Shown in pieces: positions 14,201 through 23,700 of a stretch of 64,000 nucleotides of DNA (within the stretch, counting starts at the first letter, position 1; every line of letters starts with the position of its first letter). The stretch spans positions 5,834,927-5,898,926 of the forward strand of contig NC_020166.2 of NCBI RefSeq assembly GCF_000224145.3, given 5' to 3'. Source of the stretch: Ciona intestinalis (taxonomy: Eukaryota; Chordata; Ascidiacea; Phlebobranchia; Cionidae). The notes under the pieces were generated by a model. That model ran no database searches. It was not told the DNA's origin and was given only the letters and a program-made list of their open reading frames with translations. The position numbers and the translations under genes are program-made.

Positions 14201-17200
14201 ATATTTCGCCTACACAACACACATATGTACCGATGTTTCATGAAAAAGCAAAACGCGTAAACATGGCGCTTATTATGTTAATAGTCCCCCAACGTTTCAT
14301 AAGGCGTCAGAAACATTCATACATCCCTATCTATTCCATCACTGACGTGATGACGTCAGCACGGCCACAACTCACCCGTCTCGTCACCGACGGATCGTTT
14401 TCCGCCCGGTTAAAACTCAACGTCATCAGATCCCCATGCAGAGTTCGGATCTTCTGAAGTCGAAGTCGAATATATCGTGCCGATGTAAATTCGACGAGCT
14501 CGGCTGATGGATTTTCGGCACTTGGCCTTCCGTTAATCAAAGAAACGTGAATCTATGTAAAAAATGTATATTGTTTATTATCCATCAGCGATTTTGTAAT
14601 AAAGGATTTATAGCCTGTTTTAACAAGCCTATTATGGTTACACCACCGAGAAAACTAAGTTTTGATAAGATCACATTGATTTTCGAGCAGCTTTACAAAT
14701 TAAGGTCTTTCGATACCAAATCGGTTTATTACGATGACATTCAAATACAAAACATACCTCTCCGTTTTCGAACGGGTTTAACTTTGAGAAGTATGTAGTG
14801 CACATAACTTCACTGTCTGATTTGTAGTTTGGCGATCCAAGTCGAGATGCGACTGTCCCGTACTGCGATAAACATTCTCTGCAAAAATTCACGAAGAAAG
14901 AAGTTATTTGTGTTCAACAATTAAGTCTACACTCGAAGTTTAGTTTATATGTGGTAGTCACCTATCTGAGGTAGCAAAATATTGCCAAGGTTCCCACGAT
15001 ACGCCGTCGATCGACTTTTCCAGAATCCAATTGCCGGGTCGAGGCGAGTTCGCAGCTTTCACTATTACGTATGCAACTTGGAAAACCTTTAGAGTAGGAA
15101 TTTTTAAAAGCAACACATATTATACGGTGTATTTTCAATGCTACAGTTAAGATAAGTTTATATACCGTCTGCTCTGGGTTAATTTAACAATAGCATATAA
15201 GCAGTGTAGAAGCTGTGTTGATGTATGTTTCAATTATCGCAAGCGCAAGTTGAATTCTTGGAAGTCCGAACCACAGATTACAGTTCAGGCCGCGAGCGAT
15301 ATTTGTGAATCACGTGACTAGCAGCTGCTTGCTAGGACCGATGACATTTAGCTCGTTCCCAGTTTGACTTTCGTTTGCCCTTAAATCAACTATACTCTTT
15401 GGAATTGGTGTTTTACATCGGCAAATCAATAGCGTTTTATAAATACTTCAATGTGCGTCTTTAGACTTAACGTTATTTTATTACGGCGGCAATTATAAAA
15501 TAAGCTTCACTCATGGCCTACTAAACATATCTTTAGTAGGCCATGATTCACCTAGCTGAAATATTTGGACCTTTAGTTTTAATAATTTATTAAAACTGGT
15601 CTAAAGTTAGACTTGTATTTGTTATGGGGTTGTTCTCGAAGCGCATCCTTTACGGAGCACATCTATTAGAGAACACTGACACAGCTTAAGAGTGAAAGGT
15701 CATAAGGGACATTAGGTAATGCTAATCATGTCTGTAAATTGGTGGTGCTGGTTAATTGGCCTTCCCTGCTCACAGTAAACAGTCTCGCGTGCGCTGGTGT
15801 CCGAAAATCGAGATAGGCAATTCGAGAGTATTTACAACTGTTGTGACATCACAATACGTGCGTGAGAACTCTTTCGGTGACGTCACAGGGAAAGTAACCC
15901 ACACTTCCAGGCGAACCCACGGTGTTCCGAGTACACAAAAACCTCAATAGGTTTCCGAATTTAACCGATTGCTTTGAAAATATTGCGGCTCAGACCAGGA
16001 AAGCAACGAAATTAAGGGTTGAGGGAACTCTTGACGCGTTCATATGGCCTCGCACAATGATACTTGGTTATTTTCGGCGACCAATTTCAACCCAACGTAA
16101 AATCAAAGCCAATGAAACCGCTTTATCAGATAATCCTTGAAAAATTACAGTTAGATAGGGGTTTGCTAACTGGACGCTTACCCAAGTACACGGAGTCTTG
16201 TATTTATTTAGCAATTTACAAAACTATCGAAAATTGTCAAGGACTTAAAGCTCATTGAAATTAGAATCGCGGAATCCTTTGATCGTGGATCACCGTCATT
16301 AACTATAAGCGGTCCTGCAAGACACCTTGATAGTCGGTAACATACCTTCACTCGTATTAAAGCGCGTAGCCGCAATCGGCTGCTAATCTTAAACGGACAT
16401 CTCTAATCGGCGTGAAAATAGCCGATATTCCCCGAGCGCGCCTCATAGTCCAATTTAGAACCAGATGAAAAGATGATAGACTAACGCCCAGTAAATGAAA
16501 TCCATCCGCCTAGCTTCGTGTTCAAAGCCAAGGTTGCGATTTACAATGGCACGCCCCTGTCATGTTGTCACGACAAACTAGCCAAGCACTCTCATTCTGT
16601 TCTAAGCGCCACGTTTCCTCGCCGCTTCGTAATTCGATGATTACTTCGTCTGGCTGACGTAACTTCTCCGGGTCCGGTGGCCCATTTTGGAAATCAACGT
16701 CGTTTACATGAAACAGAAGTTTCGTCACTTTGCTTAATGGCGATATTAACGAGGTAGCGTACCAGACAAGAAACGATACACAATGTTCCTAAGATCGAAT
16801 TTCTTAGTAAGACTCCCGACATTTTTAATGGGGTATAGAACCAAAAAAATGCGGAAAAAGGCCATTGTTCCACTCTCGCTAAAATCTTGCTATTCCACAG
16901 TGACCTTGCACGACCATGTCATAACAAATCGAACACAAACAGGGCGTGACGAACCGCAGCTGTAGAAATGACGTCGCAACCCATCAACGCAGGTACGTGT
17001 GTTATGTGGCACATTACCCAATGCTGCCTTTATTCGCCCACTTCCCCTAATCTGGTAACAAATCTGTTCACTAAGTTACTTTGGAGTCGCAGCCAAGAGT
17101 TGAGGTGAGAAGGGGTCAAGGCGGTCATTAACTTTCAAGAGCCCCCGACTTTACGCCAACCGGTGTAATTCATTAAACTATGTGGGTAAACAAACCATCC

Positions 17201-20098
17201 CCGCATTGTGACAACACAGTTCGACGCCCGTCTGCTGAGGGTCGCGACACCTCGCCTGTTAAAACGTTCAGTTGAACTTTCACTATAGCACATGACGTAA
17301 TTATTTTCGAAACCGCTACCGTGTCGGCGCCGGGCGCGTTCCAACCGGCGCAGCCTTTCAGTTTGGATTGCGGAGATTCATGAAATCTAACTCCAAGTTT
17401 AACGGTTTCTTGAAACAGTCCCGTGTCGTGGAAACTTTAAACCAATATTTCTTTGTTGCTTGTTTTTATTGCGCTTTCGTCAAATTCGCTTTTGTTACAC
17501 TTCAAATTAAAAGGTTATTAAGTGTGCGGTCTTTTTGATGCGGTTTGTTTTATTATTGGGAGAAAGTTAAGGAACGAACGTTTTTTGAATCTAATCGTAA
17601 ATTACTCATAGTTGACATGGGAAAAGTGTGAACCTCGGTTATATGGCCTCACGATCTGAATCCTCAGAAGTTTGTACACGCGAGATATATAGTGAAAGGT
17701 ATAAATGGGTAAGGGGCCTGCCCCATATCTCTGCCACCCCCACCCAGACGCCCCACCTTTCGTTCATTGTTATACGTGAGCCGTCGCATTGAAACGCTGG
17801 TATTTCCGACATGCGGTCGCCTCTCTATTGTGCTTGCTGATGCGCGGTCCACGACTATTTTAACTCAGCCAGCGTTGCCGCAAAGTCAACAGAAGTACTC
17901 ACCTCGTGTGAAATCATACACTGTAAATAGGCATTGGGCTGTACTGAGCGTGTGAACAGTGTTCTCTACACTGTTTACGCACTTATCGCGCGGTTTACGA
18001 AGTACCCGGGCAAAAATAATAAGGCTTATATTTTGACGCACTTACTTGTCTTAAATCTAAAGTGAGAGTGACTCTGTGATATTGGTATCCTTGGTCGATA
18101 GTAGGGCTTTGCCACCATCGATCTCCTCTGCCATCGATTGCATGCTGAACCGAATGCCTTTCAGTAGGGTTTCTGCTGAAAGCATCGCACATCTGCAATG
18201 ACAGATTTTTTAACTTCACCAAGAATATGGGTTTGAATCAGTTATTCGTATCGAACGCACAAAACTTTGCAGACCACGCTCTAACTCCTACTTTAAATAA
18301 TCACAACCCTTCAACAAAGAGGATATATTTGGATCCCGACCACCCCTGTATACTACATCTAGCCATGGGAACTTGCAAGGTACATGGCTATCTCACTGCA
18401 AACTGAACAATAAGAATAAAATCCCTTTAAAGCCGCTAAACACTATTTGTATTAAACGCAGTGTTATTCTGTCACACTTCACATGTTATCACTCAAGATT
18501 TATAAAGTTTCTTACCCTGCACTGTTGACCTCGATTCGTTCTTCTATCCACGTGTTCAACCAGCTTACAATATTTAACTGGTCCAGTCTCTCCGCACGTT
18601 GCATTGCTCGTAATGTCGGCGTGGCTCGCCAAGTTAACCACCGACGGAAATAGCCCTGCAAATAACACCTCAGTCATCGTATCAATTAGTTTAATCCAGG
18701 CAATAGCAGACATACTTAATCAAAGTCTTAGTGGTCAGACTACCAATATTTTAAGGTCTTTTTACGTTTAGCCTACCTGCCGCTGGTCGCATTTAAACAG
18801 GTGCTTCTACTTATAAATCAACGTACACAGTGCTTTGATGGGAATGTTTGTTTAATCCGGCTCACCGGATGCCTTTGTATGACATGTTCAAATTGCATGA
18901 CAGGAGGGGCCACCCCACCGCAGTTAGTTTTGTGCTGTTATAAAATGATCACGAAAAGTATAAAATGGACATTTTAAATCGCGAGAGCAAATAACGATGT
19001 CTTTAAAAAGTTTACAAAGCTGCCGAATAGTATTATTGCTTTCGATATGTACTACTTTCTATTAAATATTAAAGTAGTCATATTGTTGATCGTCCATGAA
19101 TGAACGATACAAGATAAGCAGGTGAGGAATGGGAGATAATGCTTGAAACACAGCCGTCTCTTTAAACACAGCAATTGAACCAAACACCCTAAACTCGGGT
19201 CTGGCGGTTTAACCGGAAAAAAGTGAAAGCGATACGCAGCAGGTGCGCAACTTAAACTGTGGTTTGTGAATTGACTAATTTCTTTATGTCAGTTTCACTA
19301 AACAGCACGGACGAAGCACTTAGCCGCGAAATTTCGGATTTTTAGAGGATGCGATATATGCACTTGGCACAGAGGAACTATTCTCTAATAGGAAACCAAT
19401 CGTGGAAAAATTAGAAAGCGAAGCTTTACACTCTATTTCCTATTTTCCGCTGCCGTTGCCATTTCCACGCTGAACAAACGGGTCAGTGTCAGTTCGTAAA
19501 CTTTTAAGATTAGACTGTATTGTGAACGAAATCCGTGTTTCTGTTATGACACGGACGAGAAAATTCTCGGGTGGTAAGGATCGAGCAACCACTTCGCTTG
19601 TTTTTGGTCACGGTGGCTTAATCGCCACTAATATTTCAACTGGTCGAACCGCGGCGGCCGGATAATGGATTCAGGCCTGATTTGTTTACCAAATTAACGC
19701 ATAAGCACAATGGATCCTGGGAAAATACAGTCATATTTAAGAACGCATCATTTCCGCTATCTTTGCTTGCTGTCACTCAACATAGATTCCGGTAAGCAGC
19801 AAGATTTCCACTCAAGTCACTTATATACGCCGACATTTTTAAAGATACTTCATATGCGGATTACAGAATACTTACACTTAGCTGACTTTGAACTTAAACT
19901 CGGGGTGGTAACTACTGGGTGGGCAAAGTATCTTGCCATGTTGGCAACTTCAGGAAACGTGTTATAGTTCCACCTGTGCGAGGTCTGCCGACCTAATCTC
20001 GCATGCGCATGGGGCAACTGGCCCACTGCAAAGAGAGCCAGGACGAAAATGGTTCGAAACAAGTTGTCAAAACAAGTCCTTGATCTGCGTTTGAACAT
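186..20098 (-). CDS. lama1/2: Laminin subunit alpha (alpha1/alpha2 type), N-terminal 39 exons, partial
   Basis: Secreted basement-membrane protein; laminin alpha chains trimerise with beta and gamma chains and self-assemble through the LN domain. I joined 39 exons with consistent phases into 1848 codons without a stop. Order: signal peptide (1-33), LN (about 36-275), LEa repeats (about 283-540), L4a (540-752), LEb (753-1183), L4b (1184-1389), LEc (1390-1561), then coiled coil (1562-1848, still open). These positions match the vertebrate alpha1/alpha2 layout with two L4 domains. The coiled-coil end and LG domains lie left of base 186. Start: the ATG at 20098 opens a signal-peptide exon whose phase-1 donor fits the LN exon, but that donor (GTCGGC) is weak; 32267-32729 is a rival first exon. 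Exon coordinates are in the domain entries. Family assignment is near certain; the first exon is less sure. Confidence 0.95.
1540..1850 (+). pseudogene. Protein-like fragment in a laminin intron, opposite strand
   Basis: On the plus strand, inside the intron at 1390-2138, a stretch reads [20 protein letters not shown] and continues to a TGA near 1680. A second frame reads on to about 1843 with an alternating charged/hydrophobic pattern ([20 protein letters not shown]), followed by TAA and an AATAAA at about 1826. Two coherent frames in succession look like a frameshifted, decayed gene piece or retrocopy. I do not recognise the family. It could be chance or an unlisted exon. Confidence 0.25.
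2346..3206 (-). other. Laminin alpha: LEc repeats
   Basis: Exons: 3206-3093, 3027-2819, 2539-2346. Cysteine-rich laminin-type EGF repeats, including [36 protein letters not shown] and [16 protein letters not shown], ending at [18 protein letters not shown]. They complete the short arm before the coiled coil. Confidence 0.92.
3329..4828 (-). other. Laminin alpha: L4b (laminin IV type A) domain
   Basis: Exons: 4828-4655, 4549-4361, 3920-3799, 3461-3329. Signatures: [50 protein letters not shown], then [12 protein letters not shown] and return to the LE fold at [13 protein letters not shown]. Two L4 domains in one chain distinguish the alpha1/alpha2 group from shorter alpha chains. The intron at 3921-4360 contains a 136-bp hAT-type insertion. 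Confidence 0.92.
4188..4323. mobile_element. Non-autonomous hAT-type MITE, 136 bp
   Basis: Ends CAGCAGTTCCC and GGGAACCGCTG are imperfect inverted repeats of the CAG..GTTCCC type typical of hAT elements. A perfect 8-bp target duplication, GTCTATAG, lies at 4180-4187 and 4324-4331. No coding capacity. It sits within a laminin intron (3921-4360). Confidence 0.85.
5592..5780. mobile_element. Probable hAT-type MITE, 189 bp
   Basis: Starts CAGCGCTTCTCGACC and ends AAGAACCAGCGCTA, giving partly matching ends (AGCGCT). It is flanked by 8-bp ATATATAT on both sides (5584-5591, 5781-5788). The flank is AT-rich, so the duplication is weaker evidence than for the other copies, and the last base departs from the expected G. 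Within a laminin intron (5532-5800). Confidence 0.5.
5968..6112. mobile_element. Non-autonomous hAT-type MITE, 145 bp
   Basis: Ends CAGTGGCGCACCCAG and GGTTGCACCACTG are imperfect inverted repeats. Perfect 8-bp target duplication CCCATGTG at 5960-5967 and 6113-6120. The interior is A/T-rich with long A and T runs and no coding capacity. It lies in the laminin intron 5925-6165. Confidence 0.85.
7940..8870 (-). other. Laminin alpha: L4a (laminin IV type A) domain
   Basis: Exons: 8870-8701, 8556-8450, 8370-8141, 8071-7940. The block starts after GWEVRD and shows the L4 signatures [22 protein letters not shown], split by an intron, then LRYTVSYD, a long beta-rich segment, and the return into an LE module at [13 protein letters not shown]4 domains interrupt an LE repeat and lack cysteines, as here. 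The arginine-rich stretch following GWEVRD is unusual but in frame. Confidence 0.92.
8903..9053. mobile_element. TAGGGTGGGG-type MITE, truncated copy
   Basis: Left half of the recurrent family: a degenerate GGGACAC terminal segment followed by TTTTCATTCTCTTTTC and the internal motif GTTGTTAATTGTTAAAAACA. The right terminal repeat is missing. Lies in the laminin intron 8871-9101. Confidence 0.65.
9102..10930 (-). other. Laminin alpha: first rod of laminin-type EGF repeats (LEa)
   Basis: Exons: 10930-10841, 10774-10663, 10281-10134, 9703-9488, 9415-9313, 9235-9102. Motifs include [57 protein letters not shown] and [12 protein letters not shown]. The 10774 border matters: frame requires the acceptor TTTTAG at 10775-10780. 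The AG 8 bases further downstream in the transcript would give an immediate in-frame TGA. LE repeats are eight-cysteine modules forming a rigid rod. Confidence 0.93.
9849..10045. mobile_element. TAGGGTGGGG-type MITE, full copy
   Basis: About 197 bp with inverted ends: TAGTAGGGTGGGAGAAGATG on the left, and CCCGTTTTCCCCACCCTATT on the right. The interior holds AACAAAGAACATTTACAGAG and GTTAATTGTTTATAAAAACG, shared with the other copies. It lies in the laminin intron 9704-10133. Target site appears to be TA-rich. Confidence 0.8.
10931..14375 (-). other. Large laminin intron, no exon recognised
   Basis: This 3.4-kb intron separates the LN domain from the first LE repeats. Apart from the SINE fragment at its 5' end I see no repeats. 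A 162-codon minus-strand frame at 12268-12756 has no splice or homology support. CpG and GC content look higher than in the outer introns. Confidence 0.7.
10961..11075 (-). repeat. SINE 3'-end fragment, reverse orientation
   Basis: The reverse complement contains the tail found in the fuller copies at 50182 and 55685: a GTTxxAACGACTGTCGTT stretch, then CACGAGGATAAA and an ATTC-like tail. The 5' tRNA-like head is absent. Laminin intron 10931-14375. Confidence 0.6.
15087..18045 (-). other. Large laminin intron with tandem hairpins
   Basis: This 3-kb intron lies within the LN domain. It contains the perfect inverted repeat at 15511-15546 and an adjacent one at 15575-15597 (separate entry). No exon is needed between the flanking LN exons, whose junction (DLRQ to VFQVAYV) is conserved. 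Confidence 0.65.
15511..15597. repeat. Two adjacent perfect inverted repeats
   Basis: Arms 15511-15525 and 15532-15546 are perfect 15-base complements (TCATGGCCTACTAAA) around the 6-base loop CATATC. A second repeat has 11-base arms at 15575-15585 and 15587-15597 (AGTTTTAATAA) around one base. The first arm pair is too short for a typical microRNA precursor and does not extend outward. Confidence 0.75.
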
Positions 20099-20142
20099 GT
20101 TATGACCGGTGATGCTTCCCCCGCTGTCCCTCCAACGATGTC

Positions 20143-20748
20143 TTATTTGAAATTCCCATGACTTGGAACAGTGGCGTCTCTCAGGAGGGAAGTCTTCTTG
20201 TTTTGGTCTTTTGCAGTTACGTAATCCGGTTGTACAATGCGGGCAATTCTTGCATTCTGTACCTTTGCTGAAGCAAACTGTGTTTCTGTACTTTGCGTGC
20301 GACAGTCAATACCAGAACAGGAATACATTTTTTCCTCATTGCTACTAATGCGACTACACTGATTTGTTAAAACACTTGTGTTCACCATATCCGGGTTCAT
20401 CGGTATGCTTTGGTCTAAAACACTGCACGAACTGGAATGCTGATTTGTTCTCTGAGGTAGCATGTCTTCAACTGAAGTTCGATGACGACATTGAACTTCG
20501 TTTATCCTTTCTCGTGTTCTGTATGTTTGCGGCAGCTGCCGAGTCTCTTCTGATATGCCATGTACAATATATTCGCATGGTAGGCGGTTGCAACAAACAC
20601 CTTTACCTTTGACCCTGCACATAATAGCGAGCAGGCGAGGATTACATCCGCCGCTGACCGTTCGCCTGTCAATCACTCGTCGAATTAAACGCCTTGATCG
20701 TCCTTTCATCGACAGCTCATTAACAGGCCTGCTCTTCCAAGTCTTCAT
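20143..20748 (-). CDS. Orphan 201-aa reading frame just upstream of the laminin ATG
   Basis: An ATG at 20748 opens 201 codons ending in TAA 45 bases before the laminin start. The N-terminal part is very basic with cysteines (KGKGVCCNRLPCEY); the rest is polar, Ser/Thr/Gln-rich. I see no signal peptide, membrane segment or known domain. It could be a small unknown gene, part of an unspliced 5' leader of laminin carrying a long upstream frame, or chance; by a rough estimate, frames of this length are only marginally unexpected in a window this size. Confidence 0.25.
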   Translation of the reverse strand: MKTWKSRPVNELSMKGRSRRLIRRVIDRRTVSGGCNPRLLAIMCRVKGKGVCCNRLPCEYIVHGISEETRQLPQTYRTRERINEVQCRHRTSVEDMLPQRTNQHSSSCSVLDQSIPMNPDMVNTSVLTNQCSRISSNEEKMYSCSGIDCRTQSTETQFASAKVQNARIARIVQPDYVTAKDQNKKTSLLRDATVPSHGNFK

Positions 20749-23700
20749 AACTTAGTAACCGCTTACATATCAAAATAATTTTTTTCTATTAAACTTCAAA
20801 CGCTGCGAAACGCCAAATCGTTCAAATTAAAAAGAAACAAGCAGACAGATTAACGGTTTAAAAGTTACAAATTTGGCATCTACTATTCGTAGTGTTAACG
20901 AGCCGTTTCCTTCTTGGTGGTTACTATTTACGTTACAGAAAGGGCTTGCCCGCGCATGTCTGTTCGCGACATTACGCGGAGGTCGCAGGCAACAAAACTA
21001 CTCTGTCGTCGCTTTGTGACACACAGTCACCTGTCGTTAATCATCACCCGTTACCCGTTGCAAAGTAGCCGGGTATGGTCAAGCATAGTTTACCGCCACC
21101 GGTGACCCGGAACGTCGTTGCTAAATCGTCAAACAGGGGTGCTCGGTCATGGGTACGTATAGGCTTACGCTCAGTAATACTGTTGCGATACGCGCGGGAC
21201 CGTTTGCGATACACGTTCACAAAATTGAGAAAACATGGTCGAAGAGCGACGGGGGTCAATAGGGTATAGAAGATCGGCCATAAACGCTGTCAAATGTGTT
21301 ATTTTATCCGTTCCCCGCCCTGCCGGCCTTTTGGCACCTGCACCGACTCCATATTAATCGGACAGGCCCAATAAGCTTTGGAATTCGTTTGGATCAAACG
21401 CAAGATCAACACAGTGATGTTGGAAATAAAACTCCTCGACCAGACTGCACGTCGCCGAGCAGGAAACGATGAACAAAAGCTTCCGATGCTACAGCTCAAT
21501 GTTATGAGAAGTTACGGCCGCAGTGACGCTCTCAACGTTCGGCACATTGTAGCAACAAGACGATCTCCGTATTCGACGACGTACTTGCTTTGTCTCGGCC
21601 GCTTCAATGTGCACGTTTAATCGATCGCACAAAGTGGTGTAATCCGTAACGATAGAGGAGCATTTTCACCTCATTGTGGGGGCGTGTATTGGATCAATGC
21701 GCCATGCGTTCAAAAGCCGGTGCCAATTCGTTACAATATACGAGACCACGACGAAGAATTCCGACCTCACGTTTAGTAAGGAGCATTTAAACTTATTCCA
21801 GTTGGTACACAGCGTGGTACGACGCCGTGTCATTCCGCAATAAGTATCCAGCGGCGCTGTCGAATTATCGCCGCGGTGGGGTTTGGATTCTATTAAATCT
21901 TAATTTAGCGCTTACTGTCGGTTCAATAGGGCGAACTAATCAGGATTATGATGGATAGCTGTCACACAAAACTTTCTCTCTGATGAATTGCTAAACCACC
22001 GCGTTTTTAGAGGTCAATGTAACGGTTATGTTATGAGAACTGATATCCAAACTCTTTATCCAAATCAAGCAATCTCGGTTTTTAAACCGTCGAGGACTCC
22101 CTATATACATTACTCGCTTCGCTGGTCGCGCTATATAGTTCACAAAGCACGGGCGAAAGGAGAACGTTTGCGGAAAATTTCAATCTAAATCGTGGCGAAA
22201 TCTTACTAAATGCTCGATGTACGTAATGTCCGTATAAAACATTCATAAACAAAAGGAAAACTGTTATATTGAAAATAACAAACAAGGATGAACTTAAACT
22301 CAGCTTCTGTTTAATACGCTACGTACTCGTGATGTCACCTTACGATGACGTAACAGTAATAAGCTCATTAGTCGTCTGTTCTAAATTCACACGATACCGG
22401 TTTATTTTGGCTACGACCGGTCGCCCCGCCCCTAAGCTCTTTCCAAGTTTATACCTGTTTGTCGAGATTCGGGATATTGTACTTTAAAAGTCTGGCGTCG
22501 CCGAAAGTAATTATATCTCGGCACTGTCTTCGCAGTTCCTCCGTGCAGGGCGACCGTTTCCTGCCCAACATTGTAGCTTAGCTACCGTGGCCAACGCAGC
22601 ACCGATGACCTCGCGATAATAACCTGCTATTAAGTCATGTTTACGTGGGCACGGACCGCTCTCGCTCGGAAGTTTCGCCGCCTCGAGTTCGGCAATACAA
22701 GTGGATGAATGCTAGCAGCAAGGTTCTAAAGGTGTACTACATTCCTTACCAGCTCGAACCTACGCTTTAGCCGTGTCAGCAGCGCGAGAAATTACTTTTA
22801 AAAGTAGCGTACTTGACTTTGTCAACTGAATTAATTTTGAATTCCCATTTCTATCTGACCTAAAGCAATCTCAGATAAACCCTATCGACTAACGATACGC
22901 ACTGTTCAATGTAGTATCTCGACAAGCATCTCTTTACTGAATCGGCTATTTTTACCCACACCCACTGTAGTAGCGCATAGGTATGTATACCTTTCTTCCC
23001 GGCTTCGCCCATGGTCCTTTTGTATTTCACACGCATGCGACGGCCTGATCACTCGCACATCGCGATCGACCAAGAACCGCCATCAATACACATAAACCAC
23101 TTAAACTTGTATCGCTTTAGCGCTATTGTGTCTCAATAGATAATTACTTAAGCTTCAAGTCGCCACAGACAATTCCCAACAATTCAGAAAAGCCGCGAAA
23201 TTAGGCGGTGATCGATATAATCGCATGAATGGATATGACCCAAATTTTTCAGCCATTATGCCTAATTTTTTTTCTTTGGCCTATTGAATTTAAAACCTTT
23301 ATAAAATTACAAGATTCTAATACCGTGGATCCTTACAACACGTATAATTACTCAGATAATACGAAGTTAAGTGTTGCACCATAGGTGGAAATAAGCTTAT
23401 AAAATACAATGGAAATCTACAAGTACGAAACAGTCTGAATACCCAATTTCATATAATTGACACACAAATAGCTAGACCAAAAATCGCTTGACCGACGTTA
23501 AAATTTAAACCTCAGTCGTATAGAAACCAAAATTTCCCAGCTCCCACTCAGCGCCAGGATAAAGAAAGAAACATAGAGCAAAGGCGGGGTTAGGAGGAGT
23601 GGAGGTGAACCAGGGTAAGCGTAATCCGATACGATAAGTACGCTGAACGACAACATGGAACACAGTGCATGGTTCCACCGCAGTCACTTCAACTGTGAAA

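Larger units (their letters stand above)
14376..20098 (-). other. Laminin alpha: signal peptide and LN (laminin N-terminal) domain exons
   Basis: Exons in transcript order: 20098-19993, 18655-18516, 18192-18046, 15086-14962, 14878-14758, 14552-14376. Exon 1 encodes a hydrophobic leader (core FVLALFAVG) ending in AHA, a plausible signal-peptidase site. Exons 2-6 carry LN hallmarks: [80 protein letters not shown] and [11 protein letters not shown]. The LN domain mediates polymerisation of laminin networks. Large introns (18656-19992, 15087-18045, 14553-14757) separate the exons. Confidence 0.93.

Noticed and set aside
15511..15546. Hairpin as a microRNA precursor
   Set aside because: The stem is only 15 bases and does not extend outward, too short for a standard precursor.
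16522..16728. Minus-strand frame in a laminin intron ending [13 protein letters not shown], reminiscent of an LE repeat
   Set aside because: Only one short LE-like string, no suitable splice borders, and the flanking LN exons already join at a conserved site, so no exon belongs here.
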